DNA of 64,000 nt from NCBI GenBank assembly GCA_963728975.1, contig CAVSMF010000003.1, positions 1 through 64,000 on the forward strand, given 5' to 3'. The notes beneath the pieces were generated by a model. That model did not search any database. It saw only the letters and a program-made list of their open reading frames with translations, and was not told where the DNA came from. This DNA comes from DATFCK01 sp963728975 (GTDB lineage: Bacteria; Verrucomicrobiota; Verrucomicrobiia; Chthoniobacterales; UBA10450). Position 1 is the stretch's first letter. Every line of letters starts with the position of its first letter. Shown piece after piece: positions 16,136 through 25,328 of this stretch. A program made the translations under genes and the position numbers.

Positions 16136-16323
16136 TTTTGTTTTAAACCCGCAGCTTTCAGTATCGCATGGCACGTGCCCGTCGGCACTTCTTTTGCACC
16201 GTGAAAGTCTACACGAATCAGGGGCGGATGGCCAGTTTTTGCGTAATAGCGAATCGAGCCTTTCTCTTTTATGAGGCGGAACCCGTTCTGTTCGAGAAGC
16301 CGCACTAATTCGCTGAATTTCAT
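16132..16323 (-). CDS. hicA: HicA-family mRNA interferase toxin
   Basis: The ATG at 16323 gives 63 aa, typical for HicA. A TTG six codons upstream is an alternative. The pattern MKFSELVRLLEQNGFRLIKEKGSIRYY, then a His in RVDFHGAKEVPTGT and a final helix AILKAAGL, is the double-stranded-RNA-binding-like HicA (YcfA) fold with its conserved histidine. HicA cleaves mRNA and is neutralised by the overlapping hicB product. The pair sits among RAYT remnants and is probably carried by them or stranded with them. Confidence 0.85.
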   Translation of the reverse strand: MKFSELVRLLEQNGFRLIKEKGSIRYYAKTGHPPLIRVDFHGAKEVPTGTCHAILKAAGLKQK

Positions 16324-16419
16324 CGGTCGCGATCGTGACAATTTGAAATCGGTGCGTCAAATCATCGATTCCGACGGTGTGCAGGAACGCTCCGCCCAGC
16401 ATGGTGGATCCAGCGTACG

Positions 16420-16735
16420 GGGTCGGGCTCGCAGAGCCCAGCTACTGAAAAATCTTCGCAGGGGTTATAGTCAAAGCTTACATCGACACTTCTCTCTCTA
16501 AGTCCGGTGGAGGCGAAGAATCATTCGAAAGTTCGTTTCGGCGAGGGCGTCGAAAGTCCGAGCCGGACTGGCGTAGCACCCGATGGCCACGCCCGCAACG
16601 CCTTCGCGTAGCGATGCGGGCACGCGAGGGCGCGGGGTCAAATCTTCACTTTTGACAGTTCTCGCATAGTTTCGCCAACTTAAATTTGAGCAGGCCCGCC
16701 CGATCTCTGGGGGGACGGAGTGGGGTCAAATCTCA
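16420..16735. repeat. Repeat block and truncated RAYT tail left of the IS
   Basis: It contains a copy of the dispersed repeat (about 16500-16620), then ggggtcaaatcttcactttt. On the minus strand (16650-16700) it encodes DRAGLLKFKLAKLCENCQK and a stop, the last residues of a RAYT of the 18313 type. No intact gene is present. Confidence 0.6.
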
Positions 16736-16736
16736 G

Positions 16737-18311
16737 GGCGTGTTGCCCAAAGGACCTGTTAGGCTAACTTCGTGTGAAGAAGCAAGGTCTGGGTGGTCGC
16801 TTCGAGATTAAGTAGCCGGGCGGCGTTGAGCGAGAGTAAGGACCATGCAATTTGGAGCCTCGCGTCTACGAATGAGACCACGGCAGCTGCGCTTTTCTTG
16901 GGATTTTGATTGGCCAGCAGAATCCGCACGTTTTGGATGGCCGCGATCAAGTAATCTTGGATTTGCTGCCGCCAGAGCCGTCGCCACCGCGCGCGCTTGA
17001 AGTGATGATTGTTAGTCGCATCAGCAAAACTTTGTTCCATGAGTTGTTGTCTGCGTTTTCGATCCGCTCGCGCAGCACGACTGTGGGCTTGCGCTTTTGC
17101 TACATCCAGGAGGACTTGATTCTTATGTCGATGGAGCGTGCGCCCAAACTTCGCTCTGGTGCATTGCGGGCGCAGGACACAGCCGGCGCAAGCTCCGGCC
17201 CGCGCTTTATACTCCATGGTGTGGCGCACCGGATGAACCCGTCGTGGCCTTAAAATCTCTCCAGCCGGACAGTGGAAGACATCTTTTGCTGCATCGTAAA
17301 CAAACGCGCGCTCAGGGAAAATCCCGGTGGCGCGATGATGATCCTGGCCCTTGGAAGCATCCCCCAAGTGGGTGCTGATCCCTCGTTGCTGACAGGCGAC
17401 AAAGTTGTCTTGTGTCCCATACTTGTGATCGCCCACCACCTTCTCCACCTTGTTTCCCGTGTTCTCCTCGTGCTGGTCGATTAAATCGAGCAACTTCCTG
17501 TTCTCCGTCACACTACCAGGCGTTGTCTCCACCGCCGTCACTACTCCCTTGCTGTCATCGATGGCTCGATGGTGGTGGTAACGCGGGCGCGAATCGTTAC
17601 GGCCACGGCTCACCATCGCTGCGTCCGGATCGCTCACGCTCATCATCCGGTCGTTAACCGCCTGGTAGCTCTCGGGGGTTGTGACGCCTTCTCCCAACTT
17701 GCTCTCGGTAGCCTGATACGCCCGCTTGAGCGCTGCGATTAATTCCGGTGGCCCCTTCAGCACCGACTCCCGCGAAGCATTGGCCTCAATCAAACTCGAA
17801 TCCACATGCAGCTTCTTCCCATTGACCAGTCCGGCTTCCACACACTGAGCTACCGTGCCCACAAACAAACGCTCAAATACTTCCTGGCCCCACCGCGCCC
17901 GCGCTTTAGATAGCACGCTGTGATCGGGAATCTCATCCTCCAGCCCGTAGCCCAGAAACCACAGATAATCGAGCCGCTCCGCGATCACCTTCATCAGCTC
18001 GCGCTCGCTGGCCACATCATCGAAGAAGAGCAAGAACATCATCTTCATGATCACTTCCGGATCGACCGACTCGTTCCCATTCTTCCCGTAGCACTGCGCC
18101 ACCTCTCCGCGCACAAAGCTGAAATCGATGGCCGCTTTGACTCGGCGCAGCGGATGATCGGCTCGCACCCGCTTCTCCAGATTTACCGCATAATTAAAGA
18201 GCTGCGGCTCGCTCTTCTGTTCTCCCATCATCTTGGGAACACTCTGTTAGCACAGCTTCCCCAGTTTGGGTATATTTTCTTTCCAACCAAACCGATTTGG
18301 GCAACACGCCC
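16737..18311 (-). mobile_element. IS1182-family insertion sequence
   Basis: The ends are inverted repeats: GGGCGTGTTGCCCAAA at about 16737-16752 and its complement TTTGGGCAACACGCCC at about 18296-18311. The unit is about 1.57 kb with one transposase gene. It interrupts a RAYT tail motif: ggggtcaaatct on the left and tcacttttgacag on the right, which are joined elsewhere (16637). A target duplication could not be defined by eye. Confidence 0.8.
16759..18231 (-). CDS. IS1182-family DDE transposase
   Basis: The protein has 490 aa, full length for the family. The N-terminal DUF772-type domain (about residues 15-130, HPLRRVKAAIDFSFV, PEVIMKMMFLLF, IPDHSVLSK) is followed by the DDE core: Asp144 in KLHVDSSLIEANAS and Asp268 in VVGDHKYGTQDN. 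The final acidic residue is expected in the region near GRTLHRHKN. A cysteine-rich knuckle (CAGCVLRPQC) precedes it. The enzyme cuts and joins the element's inverted ends. The frame is intact, so this copy may be active. Fragments of related copies lie at 18655-19015 and 19838-20078. Confidence 0.92.
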   Translation of the reverse strand: MMGEQKSEPQLFNYAVNLEKRVRADHPLRRVKAAIDFSFVRGEVAQCYGKNGNESVDPEVIMKMMFLLFFDDVASERELMKVIAERLDYLWFLGYGLEDEIPDHSVLSKARARWGQEVFERLFVGTVAQCVEAGLVNGKKLHVDSSLIEANASRESVLKGPPELIAALKRAYQATESKLGEGVTTPESYQAVNDRMMSVSDPDAAMVSRGRNDSRPRYHHHRAIDDSKGVVTAVETTPGSVTENRKLLDLIDQHEENTGNKVEKVVGDHKYGTQDNFVACQQRGISTHLGDASKGQDHHRATGIFPERAFVYDAAKDVFHCPAGEILRPRRVHPVRHTMEYKARAGACAGCVLRPQCTRAKFGRTLHRHKNQVLLDVAKAQAHSRAARADRKRRQQLMEQSFADATNNHHFKRARWRRLWRQQIQDYLIAAIQNVRILLANQNPKKSAAAVVSFVDARLQIAWSLLSLNAARLLNLEATTQTLLLHTKLA

Positions 18312-18312
18312 T

Positions 18313-18657
18313 TCACTTTTGACAGAGTGTCAGCAGTTTTGCCAGCTTAAATCTGAGGAGGCCTGCGCGATCCCTTGCTCGGGTTCGGCTAATCACTTGC
18401 GCGACCGCCGTGTATTGCGCTCCGCCAAAAATCTTCCCGACTTCTGGTAAACCCATTCCACAACAGTCCCAGACTAAAACCATCGCAACCGCTCGAGCTT
18501 CATTACCTCGCTTGCCGCTCTCGAAGAGTGCGTCTGGTTTGCAGCGGTATTTCCTGGCTACGTAAGCAAGAATCTTTTCCGCACTTGGACCGATGCGCAG
18601 CTGACGAAGAGCCGGCGTCTCCCGATCCTCCTGCTCAAGCCCACAGCCGCGCGGCAC
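18313..18657 (-). pseudogene. RAYT C-terminal domain remnant
   Basis: A 114-codon open stretch encodes a DnaA-domain-IV-like segment: YVARKYRCKPDALFESGKRG, ARAVAMVLVWDCCGMGLPEV and GKIFGGAQYTAVAQVISRTR, ending with KLAKLLTLCQK. The Y1 catalytic domain is missing. The upstream side joins an IS1182 fragment and the downstream side joins the intact IS. Confidence 0.7.
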
Positions 18658-19017
18658 GGCGCGATCGCAAGCGCCGGCAGCAGTTAATGGAACAAAGTTT
18701 TGCCGATGCGACTAACAATCATCACTTCAAGCGCGCGCGCTGGCGACGGCTCTGGCGTCAACAGATCCAGGATTACTTGATCGCCGCCATCCAAAACGTG
18801 CGCATCCTCTTGGCCAACCAAAATCCTAACAAAAGCGCAGCCGCGGCGCTGCTCCTATTAACTCTTAGGACAGAGATGCCTACTTTGCTGCCCTGCTGAA
18901 TCATCGGCCCGCTCAATCCAATTAGAATACTCTTTATCAGATCGATACCCCTTCTGACCTCAAACACGTATTTGCAGCCTAACGTCACCTAACCGAAGGC
19001 TTTTGGGCAACACGCCC
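18655..19017 (+). pseudogene. IS1182 transposase C-terminal fragment with right end
   Basis: The plus strand encodes RDRKRRQQLMEQSFADATNN onward, nearly identical to the C-terminal part of the transposase at 16759, and then decays. It ends at the inverted repeat tttgggcaacacgccc (about 19000-19015). The front of the gene is missing. Confidence 0.75.
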
Positions 19018-19105
19018 TATACTTTTTGACAATGTAAAAGAATACAGATCTGACCCCAGCTCCTATCCCTAGATTTGAACCCTGACCCCAATCTTTTCTA
19101 CCGAT

Positions 19106-19729
19106 TCAAACCGCGTTATCGCGGCGCAAAAAAGCGCGGCGATTCACGACGAAAAGCCCCGCCAGTCCTATACCCAGGAGCAGCGCACTCGTGCCGCGGT
19201 CCGGCACACCGTTCGCACCCGAACTAACGGTAACCGTTCCATTCGCGACGTTCGCGTCAATTGAGTTCAGATTCGAATCCAACAGAGACACATTGGATAT
19301 GGTGATCGGGCTCGTGCCGGATGCCAGGCTGGCGAAACTGACATTCACCAAAGGTCCGCTCCCGCTTACCCCTGGAACCGGTCCGAGCAGCGTGTCAAAA
19401 ATGAAACTGATTGTCCCGGCGGAGTTGTCTATCGTTCCCCCGTTAAAAAAAGTCGAACCGCCGCCCGACAGGAATGAGCTTTCGGTGACGCTATTAGCTG
19501 ACAAAATGGTGGAATCAAAGCTGAGATTGAACTGGTAAGCGTAAAGATCGGTTACATTGGCAATATCGATATCCAGCGAAAAAGCCTGATTAAGCCCCAC
19601 CATTTTGTTTGAGGGCTGTACACTAATGACGGCCGTTACCGGTCCGGCATAAGCGGTTAACGAGGCCAGACTGAGAACAGCGACCACTGCCCCGCAAATA
19701 GCTAAAGTCTGTCTCTTTACGGTAATCAT
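19106..19729 (-). CDS. Secreted cohesin-domain protein with VPDRG-type C-terminal sorting signal
   Basis: The protein has 207 aa. A signal peptide (residues 1-28, ending LTAYAG) is followed by a cohesin-like beta-sandwich (about 30-170: VQPSNKMVGLNQAFSLDIDI, YAYQFNLSFDSTILSA, GPLVNVSFASLASGTSPITI). The C-terminus has VPDRGTSALLLGIGLAGLFV and a basic tail (RRAFLRR), the tripartite layout of the verrucomicrobial VPDSG-CTERM signal processed by an exosortase. It is thus likely anchored or exported through the outer envelope. It is flanked on both sides by IS1182 fragments and may have been moved by them. Confidence 0.8.
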   Translation of the reverse strand: MITVKRQTLAICGAVVAVLSLASLTAYAGPVTAVISVQPSNKMVGLNQAFSLDIDIANVTDLYAYQFNLSFDSTILSANSVTESSFLSGGGSTFFNGGTIDNSAGTISFIFDTLLGPVPGVSGSGPLVNVSFASLASGTSPITISNVSLLDSNLNSIDANVANGTVTVSSGANGVPDRGTSALLLGIGLAGLFVVNRRAFLRRDNAV

Positions 19730-19836
19730 TGTCTTCGCTCCTATTTGGAGTGTTTACCGACTCTGAGCCGTTTCGCACAGGATAGTCAACGCAAAAGTTT
19801 AAAAAGGTCTGCGCCCCCCCTACGGGGTCTGATCTT

Positions 19837-20078
19837 CAGGGCGTGTTGCCCAAATCGGGTGGGTTTAAAAATAATAGTACCCAAGCTGAGCGCGATTTGG
19901 TAAAGCGGTAGTCCCATGATGGGAGAACAGAAGAGCGAGCCCCGAAAGCTTTCGGGGTCAACCTGGAGAAGCGGGTCCGGGCCAATCATCCGCTGCGGCA
20001 GATCAAGGCAACGATTGATTTCAGCTTTGTGCGGGAGGAGGTGACGCACTGCTACGGCAACAACGTGAAGTGGAAATC
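19837..20078 (+). pseudogene. IS1182 left end and transposase N-terminal fragment
   Basis: It starts with the inverted repeat gggcgtgttgcccaaa (19838-19853). The plus strand then encodes MMGEQKSEP and, after a short frame change, NLEKRVRANHPLRQIKAT and FVREEVTHCYGNN, matching the first 50 residues of the 16759 transposase. It is cut off where a RAYT end motif (ggggtcgcgtctatatttt) begins. Confidence 0.75.
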
Positions 20079-20300
20079 TGGGGTCGCGTCTATATTTTTT
20101 ACATTTTGGAGAGTAATTTTGCCGCCAGTTTTCTGCTGTTTGACGTAAGCCGTCGCACGATCGATTCAAATCGCTTCATGATCTCTGGCCAGTTCCTCCA
20201 AACAATTCGCCAACTTCTCTCATTCTCTAGCAAAGGCCGGGGCACGATATTCGATCCGGACCAGGCCAAAGCCAAGTATCAAAACATGCAGGATCAAGCC
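20079..20300 (-). pseudogene. RAYT tail remnants
   Basis: From 20083 the plus strand carries the same end motif as the element at 6386. The minus strand encodes IVRRLTSNSRKLAAKLLSKM with the same stop, close to the end of the RAYT at 6407. Next to it (about 20190-20300) is a piece matching the 15218/15678 remnants. Only tails remain. Confidence 0.65.
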
Positions 20301-20309
20301 GGCTGCAGT

Positions 20310-20515
20310 TTTGAGTCGAGGGAATGGTGATTGAGAGCTTGCCCTGAGCGAAGCCGAATGGGTCAACTCCGAAGACTTTTCGCGAGCGGGTCGCCGCTAC
20401 CTTGTTTTGGCGGGGGCGCCGAAAGTCCGAGCCGGACTGGCGTAGCACCCGATGGCCACGCCCGCAACGCCTTCGCGTAGCGATGCGGGCAGGCGGGTGC
20501 GCTCCCCGATCCGCT
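20310..20515 (+). repeat. Dispersed repeat copy
   Basis: Same block as 15490-15665 (gcctgccctgagcgaagcc, tcgcgagcgggtcgccgct and on to the cgatccgc end), here with an extra ggccacgcccgcaacgcctt segment also seen at 16580. Confidence 0.65.
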
Positions 20516-20584
20516 GAATCGGCGTAATCCGCGGTCAGAGGTCAGAAAGAGAGGTCGCGGCGCGCAGAGACGGCCTACAATTCA

Positions 20585-22972
20585 TTATTTTGGAGCGAGG
20601 GAACTCACAATTTTCGCAAACCGCGCGTCGGTGCGAAGCGAGGCCCAGGCGGGGTCGAACTTGAGCTGGCCGTAATCGGGGCCGCCCGGAATTTTGGCCA
20701 GGTATGTCAGTTGCTCGATCGCCCGATCCTTTTCGCCCAGCCAGGCGTAAGCCATGGCCAGACGTGTTAGCACTACCGGGCCGTCCACTGCGTCCCGGTT
20801 GATCGGCCGGAGTTCGACGGCCCGCTGTCCTTCGGCCAATGATTCTTCTTTTCTCCCCAGCCCGGCATCGACCAGACACATGACTCCATGCAGAAGGGCG
20901 TCGTCGGGATCGTCTCTCAACTTTTGTTCAATTTCGTCGCGGGTAGCAGTAAAGGCCGAGATGGCTCCCGCCCGATCACCGCGGGCGCGAGCGATCTGGC
21001 CAGCAAAAAATTTTCTCGGCAGTAATGAACCGGTAAAGTCAACCAATCCCTCATGCTTACACGCGCCCAATGCGGCTTGTGCTGCCTCCGGTTTCCCTTC
21101 ATAAAGAGAAAGCAGAATCTTTCCGCTGGCTGTTGCGCCATTGGGATCGTATTGCGGCGGAAGTTGATCAAAAAGTTGGCGGGCGCTCGACAGGTTGCCC
21201 TTCTCCAGCTCCGTGGATGCCCTGGACAGTTCCCAATAGTCGGTCTGGCCGGGGTTGATCGCGATGATGCGATCGTAGAGTTGTTCCTTGTCGTCGTAGC
21301 GGCGGAGAAGATCGTATAAAACGGAGAGATCGCTTAAGACCTTAAAGTTTCGCGGGTCAAGCTCCGCTGCGCGTTGAAGGTTTCGCAAGCTGTCGTCCCA
21401 TTTTCCTTCGCGACGATCGATGTATCCGGTGAGCGAAAAGAGTTCGGCATTATTGGGCAAACTGCGCCGGGCGATCGCGAGTTGCTCGCGTGCTTTGGCA
21501 TAATCGCGATGCCCGTGGTAGAGGACGAGCGCCTGGGCGAGGTGCGCCTCGCCCAAATCAGGCGCGAGCTGGAGAGCCTGGCGGACGCAGGACTCGGCCA
21601 GTTCCAGTCGGGCGGCGGCATGATCGTAGTCGAACCAGTAGAGATTGTCGTGCGCGATCGCCGCCCAGCAGTAGGCCAGCGCAAATTTCCCGTCGCGCCC
21701 AATTGCTTCATCGAGCAAACGAATCGCTCGGAGAAGAGTTTCCTTCGCGTCCGGGGTGTCGTTGAAGGTCCTGATCAGGTCTTTGGCCTGCAGGAAAAGA
21801 TCAAATGCTTCCAGGTCGGCGGTTGGGCGCACCGAAATGGCCGCCTTTTCCTCCGGGGAGAGAGCTGCCCGCAACCGTGTGGCGATGGCTTCCGCGATCT
21901 CGCTTTGAATCGCGAACACATCGGATGTTTTCCGGTCGTAATGCTCAGCCCAGAGATGCGCATCGGTGCGGGCATCGATCAATTGCGCGGTGACGCGAAT
22001 TTCGTCTCCGGCGCGGCGGACGCTGCCTTCCAAAATATTTGCCACATCCAAATCGCGCGCAATTTGCCGAAGATCGCGGTTGGTATCCCGGTAGCGCATG
22101 ACCGAGCTACGGCTGATCACCTTCAGATCGGAGATCTTGGAAAGCGCCGTTAGAATGTCGTCCTGAATCCCGTCGGCGAAATAACTGTCTTGTTTGTTGT
22201 CGCTAAAGTTATCAAAGGGCAGGACGGCGATGCTCTTGGCCACTGCCAGGCTGGGGGCGGCGCGGCCCTTGGGCAGCCCTCTATATATATAGAGCCCAGC
22301 CAGACCAATCAGGGCGACCGCTGCCAGAGCTGCTCCCGCCCACCAAGCTGTCCTGGCTCGGCGAGGAGTGGGGCGCCGGCTGCTGCGGAACTGCTGGACC
22401 CGGCTGGGCACGGTGGGGTTGCCAAAGCCGTCGCCGTGAAGATTCACGACAGAGATAACCGCGCCGTGTTTCATCTCGATCTCTCCCAAGTCATGCAGCT
22501 TCGGCTGCCAATGCGCGTATTGCGACAGGTCTTCGGCGACGCGTTTTGAAAGCAGAATATGACCGGCATCCGCGCAGTCCATGACCCGCTGGGCGATATT
22601 GATTCCGGCCCCGGTAACATTGGGGCGGTCATTGACGTCGGGAGCCGAATCGACCGGTCCGCTATGAATTCCCATCCGAACGTGGATATGGGGATGGCTG
22701 CGGAGGGCCTGGCAGATTTCCAGGGCGCATTGCACGGGCGCTTCGGGTGTATTGAAAAACACCAGCGCCATCCCGTCTCCGGCGGGGATACGGATGAGCT
22801 TCCCCGCCTTATCGGCGGCTCGGAAGTGAGGGGTTTCCCTAACGACCTGATTCAGCTCGGCCACGACAGCTGTCTGTTCGTTAGTCAACCGGGTGGAGTA
22901 CCCCACCACGTCAAGGAAAAGAACGTGGGCAATCTCCAGCTCAGTTTTGGGTTGGGGATCGTCAGCCATCAC
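20585..22972 (-). CDS. Class III adenylate/guanylate cyclase with TM, TolB-like and TPR regions
   Basis: The protein has 795 aa. Residues about 12-180 form a class III nucleotide cyclase domain (VLFLDVVGYST, IPAGDGMALVFF, GIHSGPVDSA, GAGINIAQRVMDCA). A transmembrane segment lies at about 210-232, followed by a TolB N-terminal-like region (about 245-370: SIAVLPFDNFSDN, YFADGIQDDILTALSKI, NILEGSVRRAGDEIRVTAQL). At least six TPR units fill the rest. The cyclase part would make cAMP (or cGMP) in the cytoplasm, with the C-terminal part outside the membrane or acting as a scaffold. This architecture is common in Verrucomicrobia, Acidobacteria and Rhizobiales. It is monocistronic. Confidence 0.85.
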   Translation of the reverse strand: MMADDPQPKTELEIAHVLFLDVVGYSTRLTNEQTAVVAELNQVVRETPHFRAADKAGKLIRIPAGDGMALVFFNTPEAPVQCALEICQALRSHPHIHVRMGIHSGPVDSAPDVNDRPNVTGAGINIAQRVMDCADAGHILLSKRVAEDLSQYAHWQPKLHDLGEIEMKHGAVISVVNLHGDGFGNPTVPSRVQQFRSSRRPTPRRARTAWWAGAALAAVALIGLAGLYIYRGLPKGRAAPSLAVAKSIAVLPFDNFSDNKQDSYFADGIQDDILTALSKISDLKVISRSSVMRYRDTNRDLRQIARDLDVANILEGSVRRAGDEIRVTAQLIDARTDAHLWAEHYDRKTSDVFAIQSEIAEAIATRLRAALSPEEKAAISVRPTADLEAFDLFLQAKDLIRTFNDTPDAKETLLRAIRLLDEAIGRDGKFALAYCWAAIAHDNLYWFDYDHAAARLELAESCVRQALQLAPDLGEAHLAQALVLYHGHRDYAKAREQLAIARRSLPNNAELFSLTGYIDRREGKWDDSLRNLQRAAELDPRNFKVLSDLSVLYDLLRRYDDKEQLYDRIIAINPGQTDYWELSRASTELEKGNLSSARQLFDQLPPQYDPNGATASGKILLSLYEGKPEAAQAALGACKHEGLVDFTGSLLPRKFFAGQIARARGDRAGAISAFTATRDEIEQKLRDDPDDALLHGVMCLVDAGLGRKEESLAEGQRAVELRPINRDAVDGPVVLTRLAMAYAWLGEKDRAIEQLTYLAKIPGGPDYGQLKFDPAWASLRTDARFAKIVSSLAPK

Positions 22973-23166
22973 GAGGCCAGTCTGCCAGGCAACCGCCCGC
23001 CGACAACATTGTTAATCACCAGGCTCGAACCCAATAATCAATCGCCGGTGTTGGGAGGGCAAGCGCCAGGCGCTTCTGATACGAGATCGCGTCCACAAGT
23101 TGCAGGGGCGGGCGGTCTGTGCTGCCGGCGCTCATAGAGCGCCGCTACAACAACGAACGCTCCCGA
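22973..23166. other. Intergenic with GTAG palindrome
   Basis: Contains one palindrome, gccggcgctcatagagcgcc followed by gctac (minus-strand GTAG), near 23118-23145. No gene is seen. Confidence 0.5.
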
Positions 23167-23259
23167 TTACTGTCTCGGACCGGTATCACCAAACTTTTTG
23201 CCCTTACGCCGCTTGGTTTTGGTGGGGCTCTTCTTCTTCTTCGCCTTTTTCTTTGCCAT
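23167..23259 (-). CDS. Lys-rich 30-residue basic protein
   Basis: This tiny gene is supported by a strong ribosome-binding site: on the minus strand AAAGGAGGAAG ends about 8 nt before the ATG at 23259. The product starts MAKKKAKKKKSP and continues with TKTKRRKGKKFGD and a short tail. It has 12 lysines and several arginines in 30 residues, no membrane segment and no cysteine. A role with nucleic acid (histone-H1-like tail or ribosome-associated) is a guess from charge alone. It stands alone between a cyclase gene and a protease gene. Confidence 0.6.
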   Translation of the reverse strand: MAKKKAKKKKSPTKTKRRKGKKFGDTGPRQ

Positions 23260-23543
23260 AAATGGACTTCCTCCTTTCGCTAACGCTGAGCGTGGTCAGG
23301 GCACTCTGCACAATGCAAGCAATTAAAGATGGACGAGTAGTTCGCCGTCCTACGTTTGGCGGACGGCTTCAGCGTTGCGGTTGTAGGGGAAGGCTGTAGG
23401 GGAAGCAGTTTGGTTCCCTTGGGTTTGGCATTTCCCACGGGACGCTAACTCCGAAAGCCTTCGCGAGCGGGCAGCGTCCCCTACAGTACCCTGCAGCGTC
23501 GTATACAGTTCAAATCAAGGTGGTTGAGAGTTTATAAGCCGCG
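23260..23543. other. Intergenic, repeat remnants only
   Basis: Contains short GTAG-type and inverted segments (tacgtttggcggacggcttc; ttgtaggggaaggctgtagg). No coding evidence. Confidence 0.45.
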
Positions 23544-24356
23544 CTACTGGACCACCCTGATCGTCCAAAAGTCCTGGGAGAGATAGTGGTTGGTAAAATA
23601 ATCGTAGGGCATGGTAAAGTAACCGCGCATTCCCCATCTGCCGCCCCACGAGTTGCGCACGATGAACCGGCGTTTGGCGTCGTCGTAACCCACCGCGAGA
23701 ACGGCGTGCCCGCCGCGGACGTGCTCCCGCCGATGCGGCATGGCGGCGCGCCCCGTCCGTGTGACTTTTTTCGAGTGGAAGCTCTCGTAAACGGTAAAGC
23801 CGAAGATGAATGGATAGCCGGAGGCGAGGCAAGCTTTCAGCTGCGGCAGTTTTCTCCGGACACGATAGTAACTTACGGCGGGATGTTTGGCCGCTTCGGT
23901 GTAACATTTTCGGTGCGGCCGGTGTCGGAATTTCCTCGCCTGGTACGGCCATAATCGCTCGTGACACACCCCGCGTTTCGCGACTGTTTTGATGCCGCTT
24001 CGGATCCGCGCGCCGCTATCGGAATGGATTGAGCGCTCGATCGCGCGTTCGTTGTAATAAATGAAGAGACGGGAGGGCGCGAAGATTTCCGGATGCGCTT
24101 GCCTGATCTTATCGATCTGAATAGCGGCGGCAATGGCGTGGGCCGTGCAGCTGTTAAGCTTCCCTTGATGGTCAACGGGCGGGCAATGGCGTCTGAGATC
24201 AACGCGTGACGGCAGTGTTCTCAGCAATTTCCGGGAGGGCGCGTAATGGAAATCGCGGTGATCGGGGAGATCAGGAATCCAGCCGTGGAAAAACTTAACC
24301 GGCGGAGTGGTCCGCGAGCGTCGGGTTGATTTCTTACGATTACTTTTCCGCGGCAT
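23544..24356 (-). CDS. Papain-family (C1A) cysteine protease
   Basis: The protein has 270 aa. A very basic N-terminus (MPRKSNRKKSTRRSRT) precedes PDLPDHRDFHYAP and the C1A core: LPSRVDLRRHCPPVDHQGKLNSCTAHA with the catalytic Cys, GGHAVLAVGYDD with the catalytic His, and RNSWGGRWGMRGYFTMPYDY with the catalytic Asn. There is no signal peptide, so it may act in the cytoplasm or use another route. The propeptide is short or absent. There are no operon partners. Bacterial C1A proteases of this type are often associated with surface or competition functions, but nothing here shows the target. Confidence 0.85.
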   Translation of the reverse strand: MPRKSNRKKSTRRSRTTPPVKFFHGWIPDLPDHRDFHYAPSRKLLRTLPSRVDLRRHCPPVDHQGKLNSCTAHAIAAAIQIDKIRQAHPEIFAPSRLFIYYNERAIERSIHSDSGARIRSGIKTVAKRGVCHERLWPYQARKFRHRPHRKCYTEAAKHPAVSYYRVRRKLPQLKACLASGYPFIFGFTVYESFHSKKVTRTGRAAMPHRREHVRGGHAVLAVGYDDAKRRFIVRNSWGGRWGMRGYFTMPYDYFTNHYLSQDFWTIRVVQ

Positions 24357-24937
24357 GGCGTGGCGTTGAAGCGTTGGGGCGTTGGAGCGTTAAAGCGTTT
24401 ACATTGTTACATCGGAAGACGACGGAGAACCAGATCAAAGGGTGCTCGGGGAGCTGGGAGACCTCCTGATCCTGGTCATGCTCTTGATCCTGATCGATTC
24501 TGGGTGCTGGATGCTGGATGTTTGGATGCGGGAACGGGGCCCGGATTTATGCGAATCGACGCCAAACCGATCGCGCCGTCTTAGCCGTCCGAGGTCAAAA
24601 GGCACAGGCGTATCACGCAAGCCGAGGGAATGGCGATTGGGGTCAATCGCCGCTACCTTGTTTCGGCGAGGGCGCCGAAAGCTTTCGCGGCGCACAGGCC
24701 CCTCCCACTTTGGGCGAAAATCTTCCATATTTTCGGTTGCACAACGTGCAACATCCTATATGTTGTTGGTCCCGCGATAAGCGGGTTCCGGCGGGTTTAG
24801 CCGGGAGTTCTGGCGAGTTCGAAGCGAACTCAGTTATCTGGGAGCAGTTATTGGTTAATCGTGCTTCAGAGGGCTGGGTTTTCTATTGTACCCGAGCGGA
24901 TCCGCCTGCGCGTAAAGCTACGGCGGGCGAGACGATG
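24357..24937. other. Repeat-rich non-coding stretch upstream of rRNA leader
   Basis: It contains an octamer-like run (gcgttgaagcgttggggcgt, 24361-24395), a GCTGGAT run (24505-24522) and a copy of the dispersed repeat (24590-24700). Open frames here are short and built from repeats, so none is called. Confidence 0.5.
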
Positions 24938-24951
24938 GTTCTTTGACAGTT
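24938..24951 (+). promoter_or_regulatory. boxA-like antitermination site of the 16S leader
   Basis: The sequence GGTTCTTTGACAG matches the bacterial rRNA boxA (TGYTCTTTRAYA type), where NusB/NusE assemble to prevent premature termination. It lies about 395 bp before the mature 16S start, so the transcription start is further upstream. No clear -35/-10 was identified. Confidence 0.5.
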
Positions 24952-24974
24952 TGGTTTTGGGTTCCTGACACGAC

Positions 24975-25328
24975 ATTGTGCGACGGTCGTAGACCGCCGC
25001 TACAGAAGAAGGAATTCAAAATGGTGAAAAGTCAGCAAACATTGAATTGTGCGTTACTTGTTGGCCCCGAAGCAATTCGGGGTTGTCCGGTCCCGCGAGG
25101 GACTGGGCGAATTTTCTTTGATTTAAAGGTTTTTGCCGGTCTTCGGATCGGCGGAACAGATTAAAGATCGGACAACTCCCTGAGAGTGGAAGTGCGACGG
25201 TCGTAGACCGCCGCTACAGAAGCACTTGGGGAAAGAAAAGTCAGATCACCCGGTGCCTATAGCGGGCATCGGATTCAAACTTTGGGTGAAGATGGAAGTG
25301 CGACGGTCGTAGACCGCCGTTACAGAAA
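24975..25328 (+). repeat. Three GTAG palindromes inside the 16S leader
   Basis: The motif gcgacggtcgtagaccgcc followed by g(c/t)tacagaa occurs at about 24976-25004, 25197-25222 and 25301-25327. The minus strand reads GTAGCGGCGGTCTACGACCG, a hairpin with a 5' GTAG. Confidence 0.8.

Noticed and set aside
16737..18311. Target-site duplication of the IS1182 element
   Set aside because: Flanks (…atctca / ttcac…) do not show a clear duplication by eye, so none is claimed.
24518..24946. 142-codon open frame before the rRNA leader
   Set aside because: Composed of the dispersed repeat and simple sequence; translation has no recognisable features.
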